DNA from: a virus
DNA length: 26,207 bases
Direction: 5' to 3' (one strand)
IMG/VR virus record: IMGVR_UViG_3300034198_004742
Span: 1 to 26,207 of that record
Shown: positions 19,655-26,207 of the stretch, one piece after another
Position numbering within the stretch: the stretch's first letter is position 1
Layout of the letters: every line of letters starts with the position of its first letter
Notes under the pieces: generated by a model
Seen by the model: the letters and a program-made list of their open reading frames with translations, nothing else
Databases searched by the model: none
What the model was told of the DNA's origin: nothing
Made by a program: the position numbers and the translations under genes

Positions 19655-22053
19655 TGATTATCGACTCCTACGGTAACCGCAGATTCTTTGGAATCTACCG
19701 AGGTGTGGTTCAGGATAACGCTGACCCCCTCGGTAAGGGACGTGTCCGCTTAATGGTTCCGCAGGTACTTTTTGATGCGATGACTGAGTGGGCTTCTATT
19801 CAAGATGCTCACGGTGTTCATGTAGACCCCTTTAAAACGGGTCAAGGGGTGTGGGTGCAGTTTGAGGGTGGGGACCCTTCTTTCCCCGTTGTCGTAGGCG
19901 AGTTTGGTGAAGACGACACCAACCTCAATCTGGCATTGAATGACCTTACTGACGTAGATACTTCCGGAGTCTCTAACGGTCAAACCATTGTGTATCGAGC
20001 TTCTGACCAAACGTGGGTTCCCGGAGTCGGCTCTGGTGGCGGGTCTCAAGGACCTCAAGGAAGCCAAGGTCCGCAGGGTGTGCAGGGTGCCCAAGGACCC
20101 CAAGGTGCGCAAGGAGCAACTGGGTCTGGCTCACAGGGACCGCAAGGAACACAGGGCGTACAGGGACCGCAGGGAACTCAAGGAGCGCAGGGTTCACAGG
20201 GACCACAAGGCTCAACAGGTCCTCAGGGAACTCAGGGTCCAACTGGCTCTCAAGGCGCTACCGGTTCTCAAGGAACCACGGGACCTCAAGGTACGCAGGG
20301 TTCAACAGGACCACAGGGACCTCAAGGTGCTGCATCAACTGTAGCTGGACCTCAAGGTTCTACGGGACCTCAGGGGTCAACGGGTGCTCAGGGGGCAACT
20401 GGAAGTCAGGGTCCTCAAGGAACTCAGGGACCAACGGGTCCGCAGGGTGTGCAGGGGGCACAGGGTCCGCAAGGAACGCAAGGACCTCAGGGTACTCAAG
20501 GAAATACTGGTGCACAAGGAGCTACTGGAAGCCAAGGTTCTCAAGGTGTGCAGGGTACGCAAGGTCCGACTGGACCTCAGGGCTCGACAGGGTCACAAGG
20601 AACACAAGGACCCCAAGGAACAACCGGAAGTCAGGGACCTACCGGTCCGCAAGGCTCCACTGGACCGCAAGGTACTCAAGGTCCTCAGGGAGCTACTGGT
20701 TCCACAGGTGCTGGGGGTGCTCTTGGTCACTACGGCACTTTTCATGATACAACCAATCAAGTTGCATCGAGCACAACTGTTGCGTACCCAATTACGTTTA
20801 ACTCTTCTGATGAGTCCAACGGAGTAACCATTGGCTCTCCAACTTCTAAAATAGTCTTTGCCTACGCAGGAACATACAACCTGCAATACTCCATTCAGTT
20901 TACAAACACCAATACATCTATCCACAACGTAAATGTATGGCTAAATAAAAACGGAAGTCTTATTGACGACTCCGCTTCCCAATGGACTATTCCTAACTCT
21001 CACGGTGGCATTCACGGGCAGTCAATTGGGGCAGTCAATTTTGTTTTGACTCTTTCCGCTGGTGACTACATTGAGCTTGTATGGCAAACAGAAAGCACAG
21101 CCTGTTACATCGAGACTATCCCTGCTGGAACAACGCCGACAACGCCTCGTTCTCCCGGAGTAATATTTACTGCTACACAGGTTATGTACACCCAACTTGG
21201 ACCGCAAGGTGCTCAAGGACCGCAAGGTACACAGGGAACTCAGGGACCACAAGGTCCGCAAGGTGCGGCATCAACAGTTGCTGGTCCTCAAGGCTCTCAA
21301 GGTCCGCAGGGTGCTGCTGGAACCAACGGTACTAATGGAACTAACGGCTCGCAAGGTGCTCAAGGTCCTCAAGGAGCCGGTGTTCCTACCGGTGGTGCTG
21401 CTGGGGACTTTCTTACCAAAATTGATGCCACCAATTACAACACGCAATGGACAACCACTTTACCCATTGCGCAGGGTGGTACAGGAGCAACTACTGGTTC
21501 GGGTTTAATTCCTGTAATACCCGCTAGCGTAACTGTCGTTGGAGCGGGTAGCTCTGCGTCTGTAGACGCGACTACCGGAACCGTGACATACGCTGCCGCC
21601 ACTTCAATCAGTTTAAACACCGTATTCTCAACTTCGTACACTGCATATCGAATTGTTTACAGGAACACAGTTGGTAACGCTAACGACTCCACGTTGTCGT
21701 TGCGTATTCGTTCCAACACAACTGATTTCTCGGGGGCACTTTATGACACGGCGTCGATTGTTGGCACAGCTAACTCAAGTACCGCAGTGGTAAACAACGG
21801 CTCGGCGCTAACTTCCCTTACCCTTGCTAACAACTACTCAAACGGTAACTACATGACTTTGGACGTGTTTAACCCAGCTCAGACACTGGTGACAGGTATC
21901 TCAGGACTTGGACTTGCGGAGTTGACCTCTGTATTTCGTGGATGGACAACACTTGGTCGTGTACGAAACACCACGTCGTACAACGGCATAACATTCTTTA
22001 TTTCTGCTGGAACTATTGGAGGGACCATTACGGTTTATGGATACAAGGCTTAA
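19654..22053 (+). CDS. OB-fold spike fused to collagen-like fibre and C1q-like head
   Basis: 799 aa, starting at ATG 19654 (TAATG). Residues 8-95 are a gp5/VgrG-type OB domain: [26 protein letters not shown], then [22 protein letters not shown] linker precedes collagen-like G-X-Y triplets (130-355, mostly GPQ, GTQ, GSQ and GAQ). A C1q/TNF-like beta domain follows (about 357-512, [15 protein letters not shown], then [11 protein letters not shown], then [10 protein letters not shown]), then a second collagen stretch (516-576). A C-terminal domain (577-799) contains the fibre motif [15 protein letters not shown] and ends [11 protein letters not shown]. The OB domain should dock on the hub trimer, and the rest forms a triple-helical fibre. 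No lysozyme and no beta-helix needle are seen. Confidence 0.8.
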   Translation: MIIDSYGNRRFFGIYRGVVQDNADPLGKGRVRLMVPQVLFDAMTEWASIQDAHGVHVDPFKTGQGVWVQFEGGDPSFPVVVGEFGEDDTNLNLALNDLTDVDTSGVSNGQTIVYRASDQTWVPGVGSGGGSQGPQGSQGPQGVQGAQGPQGAQGATGSGSQGPQGTQGVQGPQGTQGAQGSQGPQGSTGPQGTQGPTGSQGATGSQGTTGPQGTQGSTGPQGPQGAASTVAGPQGSTGPQGSTGAQGATGSQGPQGTQGPTGPQGVQGAQGPQGTQGPQGTQGNTGAQGATGSQGSQGVQGTQGPTGPQGSTGSQGTQGPQGTTGSQGPTGPQGSTGPQGTQGPQGATGSTGAGGALGHYGTFHDTTNQVASSTTVAYPITFNSSDESNGVTIGSPTSKIVFAYAGTYNLQYSIQFTNTNTSIHNVNVWLNKNGSLIDDSASQWTIPNSHGGIHGQSIGAVNFVLTLSAGDYIELVWQTESTACYIETIPAGTTPTTPRSPGVIFTATQVMYTQLGPQGAQGPQGTQGTQGPQGPQGAASTVAGPQGSQGPQGAAGTNGTNGTNGSQGAQGPQGAGVPTGGAAGDFLTKIDATNYNTQWTTTLPIAQGGTGATTGSGLIPVIPASVTVVGAGSSASVDATTGTVTYAAATSISLNTVFSTSYTAYRIVYRNTVGNANDSTLSLRIRSNTTDFSGALYDTASIVGTANSSTAVVNNGSALTSLTLANNYSNGNYMTLDVFNPAQTLVTGISGLGLAELTSVFRGWTTLGRVRNTTSYNGITFFISAGTIGGTITVYGYKA
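20041..20718 (+). repeat. Collagen-like repeat tract 1
   Basis: About 75 G-X-Y triplets encoded by degenerate 9-base units such as GGACCTCAA and GGTACTCAG. Gln dominates the Y position and Pro, Thr, Ser or Ala the X position, the usual prolyl-hydroxylase-independent bacterial/phage collagen style. One break, AASTVA, occurs at residues 226-231. All frames are long and open here because of the repeat, so out-of-frame ORFs are artefacts. Confidence 0.9.
20722..21189 (+). other. C1q/TNF-like domain within the spike-fibre protein
   Basis: Residues 357-512 of the spike-fibre protein are non-repetitive and beta-rich, with [55 protein letters not shown] and a final [10 protein letters not shown]. 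This order (F-x-x-x-G-x-Y-x-L-x-x-x-x-x-F, then V-x-L-x-K-N-G, then L-x-x-G-D-x-I/V-x-L) is the C1q-like jelly-roll pattern common after collagen tracts. It would trimerise and may bind a receptor. Confidence 0.65.
21199..21381 (+). repeat. Collagen-like repeat tract 2
   Basis: About 20 G-X-Y triplets (residues 516-576), including three consecutive GTN triplets and the same AASTVA break seen in tract 1 (here residues 538-543). The 12 codons from 21262 to 21297 match 20326-20361 in protein sequence exactly, with five synonymous differences. Confidence 0.88.
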
Positions 22054-22273
22054 TGAAACACTTGAGGACATTACCCCAGAGGATTCGGCATGCCCTGTTT
22101 ACCGTAGTCCTATCCCCGAGGAGATGCGGGTTGAGATGGACCGCCTGAACTCTGAAGCGGAGAGACTAAAGGCAGAGGAAAACTCTCGGGAACTAGCAAA
22201 ACAATCTGCGCTAGCAAAGCTTGCAAAACTTGGGCTTACAGAAGAGGAAGCCAAAGCGGTCCTTGGTCTATAG
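22037..22273 (+). CDS. Small helical protein, 78 aa
   Basis: The frame is open from TTG 22016, but ATG 22037 ([16 protein letters not shown]) is the likelier start, overlapping the spike gene by 17 bases. Upstream GGAGGG (22018-22023) is distant, so coupling may help. Residues 25-78 form a charged helix likely to be coiled-coil ([20 protein letters not shown]), ending in [17 protein letters not shown], a UBA-like or helical-hairpin ending. Function unknown. It may be an accessory to the spike-fibre, for example a chaperone. Confidence 0.6.
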   Translation: MDTRLNETLEDITPEDSACPVYRSPIPEEMRVEMDRLNSEAERLKAEENSRELAKQSALAKLAKLGLTEEEAKAVLGL

Positions 22274-22282
22274 ACTTACTGC

Positions 22283-23083
22283 ATGATTTCAGTAATTACA
22301 CCGGCTTACAATACCCCACTAGATGTGCTTGCCCGAACATGGGCGTCTCTCAAAGCGCAGACCTACACTGATTGGGAGTGGGTTGTTTGGGATGACTCCA
22401 CTAAGCCCGAAACGTGGGCACAGCTATACGGCTTTGCCTCGGACGAACGATTCCGCCTCATTACACACCGTACACACACTCACTCTGGCTCTATTGGAGA
22501 GGTAAAACGTCGTGGGTTCATGGTTGCCGAAGGCGACATCTTAGTAGAGCTTGACCACGATGACGAGCTAACCCCGGATGCACTTGAGTTGATTGCCGAG
22601 GCGTTTGAAAATGAAAGCGTTGGCTTTGTCTACTCTGATTGGGTAGAGATTCTCTCCGATGGTCAGTCTGGAAAGTACCCTGACGGATGGGCATTTGGAT
22701 ACGGAGAACACTACTGGGATGATGAACTCGAAGTATGGGGTTCACGAGTCACAGAAATCAACGCCATCACTCTGGGGCACATTGTTTCTGCTCCTAATCA
22801 CGTACGCGCTTGGCGGGCTTCTGTTTACCACGAACTTGGCGGTCACAACCCTAAGCTAGAAATTGCTGATGACTACGAGCTGGTGGTCCGAACGTCGTTA
22901 GTTACGGAGTTTATGCATATTCCCAAGGTCATCTACAAACAGCACATCGGTAGTCACACGGCTCAACGCCAGAAGAACGACCGTATCCAAGAACTGGTAG
23001 CCGGTATCTCTGCGGAGTACAAAGACCGTCTGGAAGCCAAGTTCCCTTTGCCCTATATGTCTGAGAATAATCAGTCAAAATAG
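22283..23083 (+). CDS. Glycosyltransferase family 2
   Basis: 266 aa, starting at ATG 22283, nine bases after the previous stop, with no clear SD. The N-terminal SVITPAYNTPLDVLARTWASLKAQTYTDWEWVVWDDST is the canonical GT-A nucleotide-sugar binding start. D91-H-D-D94 (ILVELDHDDEL) is the metal-binding D-x-D equivalent. VYSDWVEI and ADDYELVVRTSL (about 198-209, acidic catalytic region) follow. There is no membrane segment or signal peptide, so it acts in the cytoplasm. The neighbours are fibre genes, so the likely substrates are virion fibre proteins, or host glycan modification. The sugar and acceptor cannot be read from sequence. Confidence 0.85.
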   Translation: MISVITPAYNTPLDVLARTWASLKAQTYTDWEWVVWDDSTKPETWAQLYGFASDERFRLITHRTHTHSGSIGEVKRRGFMVAEGDILVELDHDDELTPDALELIAEAFENESVGFVYSDWVEILSDGQSGKYPDGWAFGYGEHYWDDELEVWGSRVTEINAITLGHIVSAPNHVRAWRASVYHELGGHNPKLEIADDYELVVRTSLVTEFMHIPKVIYKQHIGSHTAQRQKNDRIQELVAGISAEYKDRLEAKFPLPYMSENNQSK

Positions 23084-23100
23084 AGGTAAGACTTTAGGAG
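23069..23100 (+). promoter_or_regulatory. Repeated leader element, copy B
   Basis: This near-copy of 1615-1645 precedes the fibre-like gene at 23107 and overlaps the last codons and TAG (23081-23083) of the glycosyltransferase gene. It shares GTCAAAATAGA, TAAGACTT and AGGAG with copy A. The first half is also coding for the end of the glycosyltransferase, which makes chance conservation with a non-coding region upstream of a different gene less likely. Confidence 0.5.
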
Positions 23101-23106
23101 GTTGGT

Positions 23107-23547
23107 ATGGCTACGTACCCCGATAATCTTGCCAATTTTACTTCTGTACAAGATGGCGTAAACACGGTTCAAGCTGTCCATGTAAACGTTGGTTATCAAG
23201 AAATTACGGCAACTCAAACTGAGCTTGGAGCAAATGCTTCAGACCGTTCTGGCTCTTGGGCTACAACTCCAATGGTTGTTTCTAGCCTTACGTTTACAGA
23301 CGTCAAATCGCGCTTGGATAACGTAGAAAATGGGGCGTACTACTCACAGACCTCCCTTGTTAATAAAAATGGTGGAACAACGATTCTTCCAGCGACAAGT
23401 GGTACCAAGGGTCTTATCATCAAGGGTGCCGCATCACAGTCGGTTAACTTACTTGAGTTTCAAGTAGATGGGTCTACCACTGCTGTTAGTTACTTTAAAA
23501 ACGACGGAACATTCTTTACCCCAATCATTGACGGCGGAACAGCGTAA
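23107..23547 (+). CDS. Small fibre-like virion protein
   Basis: 146 aa, starting at ATG 23107; TAGGAGG (23095-23101) provides the SD. The N-terminus ATYPDNLANFTSVQDGVNTVQAVHVNVGYQEITATQTELG is a segment I recall from the start of phage fibre proteins (a conserved helix that names the attachment region). The second half is beta-rich and ends in LLEFQVDGSTTAVSYFKNDGTFFTPIIDGG, a shaft/tip-like pattern (x-F-x-V-D-G-x-x-x-x-x-F-x-x-D-G). It is probably a short tail fibre or baseplate appendage. No chaperone is evident. Confidence 0.55.
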   Translation: MATYPDNLANFTSVQDGVNTVQAVHVNVGYQEITATQTELGANASDRSGSWATTPMVVSSLTFTDVKSRLDNVENGAYYSQTSLVNKNGGTTILPATSGTKGLIIKGAASQSVNLLEFQVDGSTTAVSYFKNDGTFFTPIIDGGTA

Positions 23548-23561
23548 CGGAGTAGCCACCT

Positions 23562-25751
23562 ATGGCTCGGTATAATACCTTTAAGTACGGCGATGCAACC
23601 GTCAAGTATGGCGATACATCCGCGTCTCTTTATGAGGCAACCCCTTTTGTAGCAGCAGCTATTGACTACGACAAAATTCGTGTGTCATGGATTATGCCCG
23701 GAACTATCTCTGGGTACACCTATAGCCGACTTCGGATAGTCCGTAATCAAGATTACCCATCTGAAACTCAAGAAGACGGAATTATCATTGTTGATTTGAG
23801 TAGCCCTTTTTCAGCTTCTGGATACCAAGAAAGAACAGACGGAACCCTTAAAGACGCTGATGGAAATTTGTTTCCAGCACTCAAGCCGGGTAAGTTTGTT
23901 TACTACTCTATTTGGCTCCTCAAAGTTACAGGTGGCAATACTTTTTGGGACAAGATTGCAGACACTAGCACGGTACTTGCAAAGTCTCACGACACGTTAC
24001 TTAGCAATACTGACGACTCAGTTTCACCGGCAGGGTTGTCGGCAGCAGAGATAGAATTTTTACGAACAAACCTAATTAACAATGCCACGACGCGCACCCA
24101 GACTACGCACCAAAAATTCCTAGAACTTCTCCCAAGAGTGTACACAACGGCAAATGAATCCCCGTTAGATATTGTTGATGAAACCTCGGACTTGTCTAGA
24201 TTCCTCAAAGGGTTTACTTATACCATCGATGAAATATTTACATTTGCTGACCTGCTCTTGCCTACGCGAGACGCTACAAACTACTCAGCCGATTTACTTC
24301 GTGCAAAATCATTTGAGCTTGGAATCACTGCCGACAATCAGCGGTCCCAAAAAATTCAACAGAAATTGGTTAGAGAAGCTCAGTACATAACTTCTCGTAA
24401 AGGTACTGCTCTTGCTTTAGAGACTTTGGCTGAGTCAATGACGGGGTTTAATGCTGTCGTGATTCCCTCTCCTAACCTAATGCTCTCCGCTCAAGACAGC
24501 TCTTTTTACAAGGGCATTGGTAACTGGAAAGTAGTTGGTGGTTGCACTCTCACTGTTGAAAAGGTTAATACTCCACCAGCTAAAGCAACGTTTACTCCCG
24601 ACTTAGATAAAGCAATTAACCTTGTTTACTCGGGCAAGGTAGTTACTTCTGCTGCAAACGCGCAGATTGTCAACGGTAGTTCCTCACCTATCACTCAAGG
24701 AATCCCGGTTACCGCAGGTTCTTCATACACTTTTTCTGCTTATGTACAGAACACAGGAGCAGGAACTATTACCCCAACAATTCGTTGGTACGATGTTTCT
24801 GGAACATATATCTCTGCATCGACTACAACCGCGTGGACAACGTCATCTAGTTGGGCAAAGAAAACTCTTACTGCAACGGCTCCGGCTGGGTCGGTTTACG
24901 CAAGCACAGAGCTAAAGTTCAACTCATCTGGTCAAACTTACTACTTAGACATGATGCAGTTTGCTGTCGGAAGTGCAGCAGCTTATGAAGAAGCTCGTAC
25001 GGCAAATGTTCATTTGTCTCCTACAAAAATAAACTACATTGTCAACCCGTCATTTGAAGTAGACAAATCTAACTGGACTATTACCGACTCTGGTTCTTCT
25101 ATAGTCACAGATAGTTCCCCAGACGTAGTTTCGGGAACAAAAAGCCTTTCTGCAACTATTTCTAGTACTCAAAAGATTGAAGCGGTAGTCACCAGCGGTA
25201 CAGGTGAACTTGCAATTCCTTCCGTAGTTGTTGGTGCTCCTCCACTACTAGTCCCGACTCCAAAGTACGGCGATTACTACACGTACTCTTTTTACGCAAA
25301 GAAGGCAACGTCCGGGACCCTGAATGCAACGATTACGTTTGCTGCAAGTTCTGGTTCTCTTTCTAAAAATGTAACTAAACCGATTGCTATAACAAATAGT
25401 TGGAACCGATATTACGTCAACTTATTCGTAGAATCCGCATATGTTGCGCCAACCCTGACTCTTACTCTTTTGGGAGTTGACTCGGGAGTAGTTCGGTTTG
25501 ACGCTGCTCAACTGGAGCGAGCTTACTCCCCCACGGATTACTTTGATGGCTCCATGTCAATTAACGGTGGAGAGTGGAGTGGGACTGCCAATGCTTCGGC
25601 AACGTATGTTTTCCCAAACAAAAGCACTGTAGTATCCCGTCTCGCCACCGACATGCCGTCGTATCTTGTTACAGGAACGCCCTACCGGGTCATAACAGAC
25701 TCTGGAATTGTTAGTGGAAATATGGGTGAAGTTAAGGGATTTGCGCCATAG
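23562..25751 (+). CDS. Tail protein I-like wedge with two jelly-roll-like modules
   Basis: 729 aa, starting at ATG 23562 behind CGGAG (23548-23552, 9-base spacing). Residues 1-180 contain a YG-rich start (FKYGDATVKYGD) and an FN3-like region (IDYDKIRVSWIMP, then GKFVYYSIWLL). Residues about 185-305 match P2 gpI-type wedge proteins: FLELLPRVYTTANES, DLSRFLKGFTYTIDEIFTFADLLLP, LLRAKSFELGI and REAQYITSRKGTALALETLAESMTG. Two carbohydrate-binding-like jelly rolls follow, about 313-475 (GNWKVVGG, then YTFSAYVQNTG) and about 490-655 (YIVNPSFEVDKSNW, then YTYSFYAKKATSG), each with the F-E-x-x-x-x-x-W / G-x-x-S-L / Y-x-x-S-x-Y order. Fusion of wedge and glycan-binding modules suggests an adhesive baseplate rim. 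Confidence 0.7.
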   Translation: MARYNTFKYGDATVKYGDTSASLYEATPFVAAAIDYDKIRVSWIMPGTISGYTYSRLRIVRNQDYPSETQEDGIIIVDLSSPFSASGYQERTDGTLKDADGNLFPALKPGKFVYYSIWLLKVTGGNTFWDKIADTSTVLAKSHDTLLSNTDDSVSPAGLSAAEIEFLRTNLINNATTRTQTTHQKFLELLPRVYTTANESPLDIVDETSDLSRFLKGFTYTIDEIFTFADLLLPTRDATNYSADLLRAKSFELGITADNQRSQKIQQKLVREAQYITSRKGTALALETLAESMTGFNAVVIPSPNLMLSAQDSSFYKGIGNWKVVGGCTLTVEKVNTPPAKATFTPDLDKAINLVYSGKVVTSAANAQIVNGSSSPITQGIPVTAGSSYTFSAYVQNTGAGTITPTIRWYDVSGTYISASTTTAWTTSSSWAKKTLTATAPAGSVYASTELKFNSSGQTYYLDMMQFAVGSAAAYEEARTANVHLSPTKINYIVNPSFEVDKSNWTITDSGSSIVTDSSPDVVSGTKSLSATISSTQKIEAVVTSGTGELAIPSVVVGAPPLLVPTPKYGDYYTYSFYAKKATSGTLNATITFAASSGSLSKNVTKPIAITNSWNRYYVNLFVESAYVAPTLTLTLLGVDSGVVRFDAAQLERAYSPTDYFDGSMSINGGEWSGTANASATYVFPNKSTVVSRLATDMPSYLVTGTPYRVITDSGIVSGNMGEVKGFAP

Positions 25752-25760
25752 AATACAACT

Positions 25761-26033
25761 ATGGAACTATTAATCGTTGTAATCATTTCGGGCATGGCAT
25801 CAGGATTCTGTGCCGAACTTATTTCTTTTTTTATCGAACGCTTCACAGTGCTTGATGAAAGATTGACTAAGCAAATAGTCTTAGCACCATTTGGGGCACT
25901 TTTCTCTTGGCTTCTTGGTGCTCAAGATTGGGACATTCTTGTTGCAGGTCTTGCTTCTGCGTTCTTTAACCTGCTAATTATGTACTACATGACGCGCCCA
26001 ATGACGATTCAACAACTCACTACGCGCCGATAA
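25761..26033 (+). CDS. Small membrane protein, possible holin
   Basis: 90 aa, starting at ATG 25761, nine bases after the previous stop, without a clear SD. Three hydrophobic stretches are visible: 3-25 (LLIVVIISGMASGFCAELIS), 39-54 (IVLAPFGALFSWLLGA) and 59-77 (ILVAGLASAFFNLLIMYYM). Charged residues (ERFTVLDERLTK) lie in the first loop and the C-terminus is basic (TTRR). Size, topology and position at the end of the structural genes fit a holin that permeabilises the inner membrane, but no endolysin gene is visible in the window. A different small membrane protein is equally possible. Confidence 0.5.
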   Translation: MELLIVVIISGMASGFCAELISFFIERFTVLDERLTKQIVLAPFGALFSWLLGAQDWDILVAGLASAFFNLLIMYYMTRPMTIQQLTTRR

Positions 26034-26047
26034 GGTGATATATTCGA

Positions 26048-26067
26048 TTCCCTACGAACAGAGGGAA
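26048..26067 (+). promoter_or_regulatory. Hairpin that can cover the ribosome site of the last ORF
   Basis: TTCCCT (26048-26053) pairs with AGGGAA (26062-26067) around an 8-base loop. The AGGGA half is also the only SD-like sequence before ATG 26070. TATATT (26039-26044) could be a -10 box, with no clear -35. Folding would hide the ribosome site. The stem is short, so the effect may be weak. Confidence 0.3.
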
Positions 26068-26069
26068 AC

Positions 26070-26207
26070 ATGAATTTACCACCAGAGATATTTGACTCCA
26101 ACTTAACTTCTTCGGAGTTCAAAACCATCATTGCGATGTACCATCTGGCAAGCCCTGAGGGGCTGGTTGACGTGTCCAAAGACGAGTTAACCATCCTGAC
26201 TGGGTAG
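26070..26207 (+). CDS. Short HTH-like protein, 45 aa
   Basis: Starts at ATG 26070, preceded by GAGGGA, and ends in TAG at the last three bases of the window. The sequence IFDSNLTSSEFKTIIAMYHLASPEGLVDVSKDELTILTG resembles the N-terminal half of winged-helix/replication-type HTH domains (L-T-x-x-E-F-K-x-x...L-A-x-x-x-G-x-V-x-x-S-x-x-E-L-x-x-x-x-G). The recognition helix that should follow is missing because of the stop. It may be a truncated gene, a genuine short protein, or the first part of a longer gene interrupted by this TAG. Confidence 0.5.
   Translation: MNLPPEIFDSNLTSSEFKTIIAMYHLASPEGLVDVSKDELTILTG

Noticed and set aside
20041-20718. CRISPR-like direct repeats
   Set aside because: The short 9-base periodicity follows G-X-Y codons in an open frame, with no spacers.
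20013-20827. Long out-of-frame ORFs (244 and 147 aa) inside the collagen tract
   Set aside because: The 9-base repeat lacks stops in several frames, so long shadow frames are expected. They show Arg/Ser or Lys/Val repeats only.
22053-22148. ORF starting at ATG 22053 in the TAATG overlap after the spike gene
   Set aside because: It gives only 31 residues of Arg-rich sequence. The overlapping frame from 22037 yields a longer helical protein with plausible composition.

Overview
This window is the tail-morphogenesis half of a genome from a tailed phage with a contractile tail (myovirus morphotype, Caudoviricetes). All 36 genes called here lie on the + strand. They are packed with 1-17 base overlaps and mostly follow Shine-Dalgarno motifs of the AGGAG/GGAG type, so the host is a bacterium. 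A sheath, a T4 gp19-type tube, a gp25-type wedge protein, a J-type wedge protein and a gpI-type wedge protein make the contractile tail clear. No capsid, portal or terminase gene is present; they presumably lie upstream. The host cannot be read from this sequence. Intermediate base composition and small-gene families that I recall from marine and freshwater phages suggest an environmental, uncultured lineage, but this is inference.

Layout. (1) 1-132: an intrinsic terminator and a leader. (2) 133-5269: a probable head-tail adaptor, a 40-aa ORF, two fibre-like proteins (Mtd-N-like and FN3-type), a probable head-closure protein and a small beta-rich structural protein. (3) 5271-7212: ten very small, mostly Lys-rich genes coupled stop-to-start, including an HNH-like protein and two Cys-rich micro-proteins, ending at a strong terminator (7230-7252). 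(4) 7213-7398: the only sizeable non-coding gap; it holds the terminator and a series of hairpins. (5) 7399-11888: tail completion, tail terminator, sheath, tube and two tail-assembly chaperones. (6) 11888-14512: tape measure with an embedded M23 endopeptidase. (7) 14512-22053: baseplate (tube initiator, LysM-like/gp53-like protein, hub, gp25, J, and an OB-fold spike fused to collagen-like repeats and a C1q-like head). (8) 22037-26207: a small helical protein, a GT2 glycosyltransferase, a fibre-like protein, a gpI-like wedge with jelly-roll-like modules, a small membrane protein (possible holin) and a 45-aa HTH-like ORF.

How the genes work together. Tube and sheath polymerise on a baseplate built from the hub, gp25, J and gpI proteins. 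The chaperones and tape measure set tail length, and the terminator and completion proteins cap the tail and join it to the head. Adhesion modules (collagen, C1q-like, FN3, cadherin-like, jelly-roll-like) are attached to many of these core parts.

The most unusual features are: one small beta domain with an H-[GDN]-F-x2-G signature that occurs five times in four different virion proteins, including the sheath and J; the cassette of tiny coupled basic proteins; the spike-collagen-C1q fusion; a near-identical leader upstream of two unrelated fibre genes; and the structured intergenic region before the tail operon.
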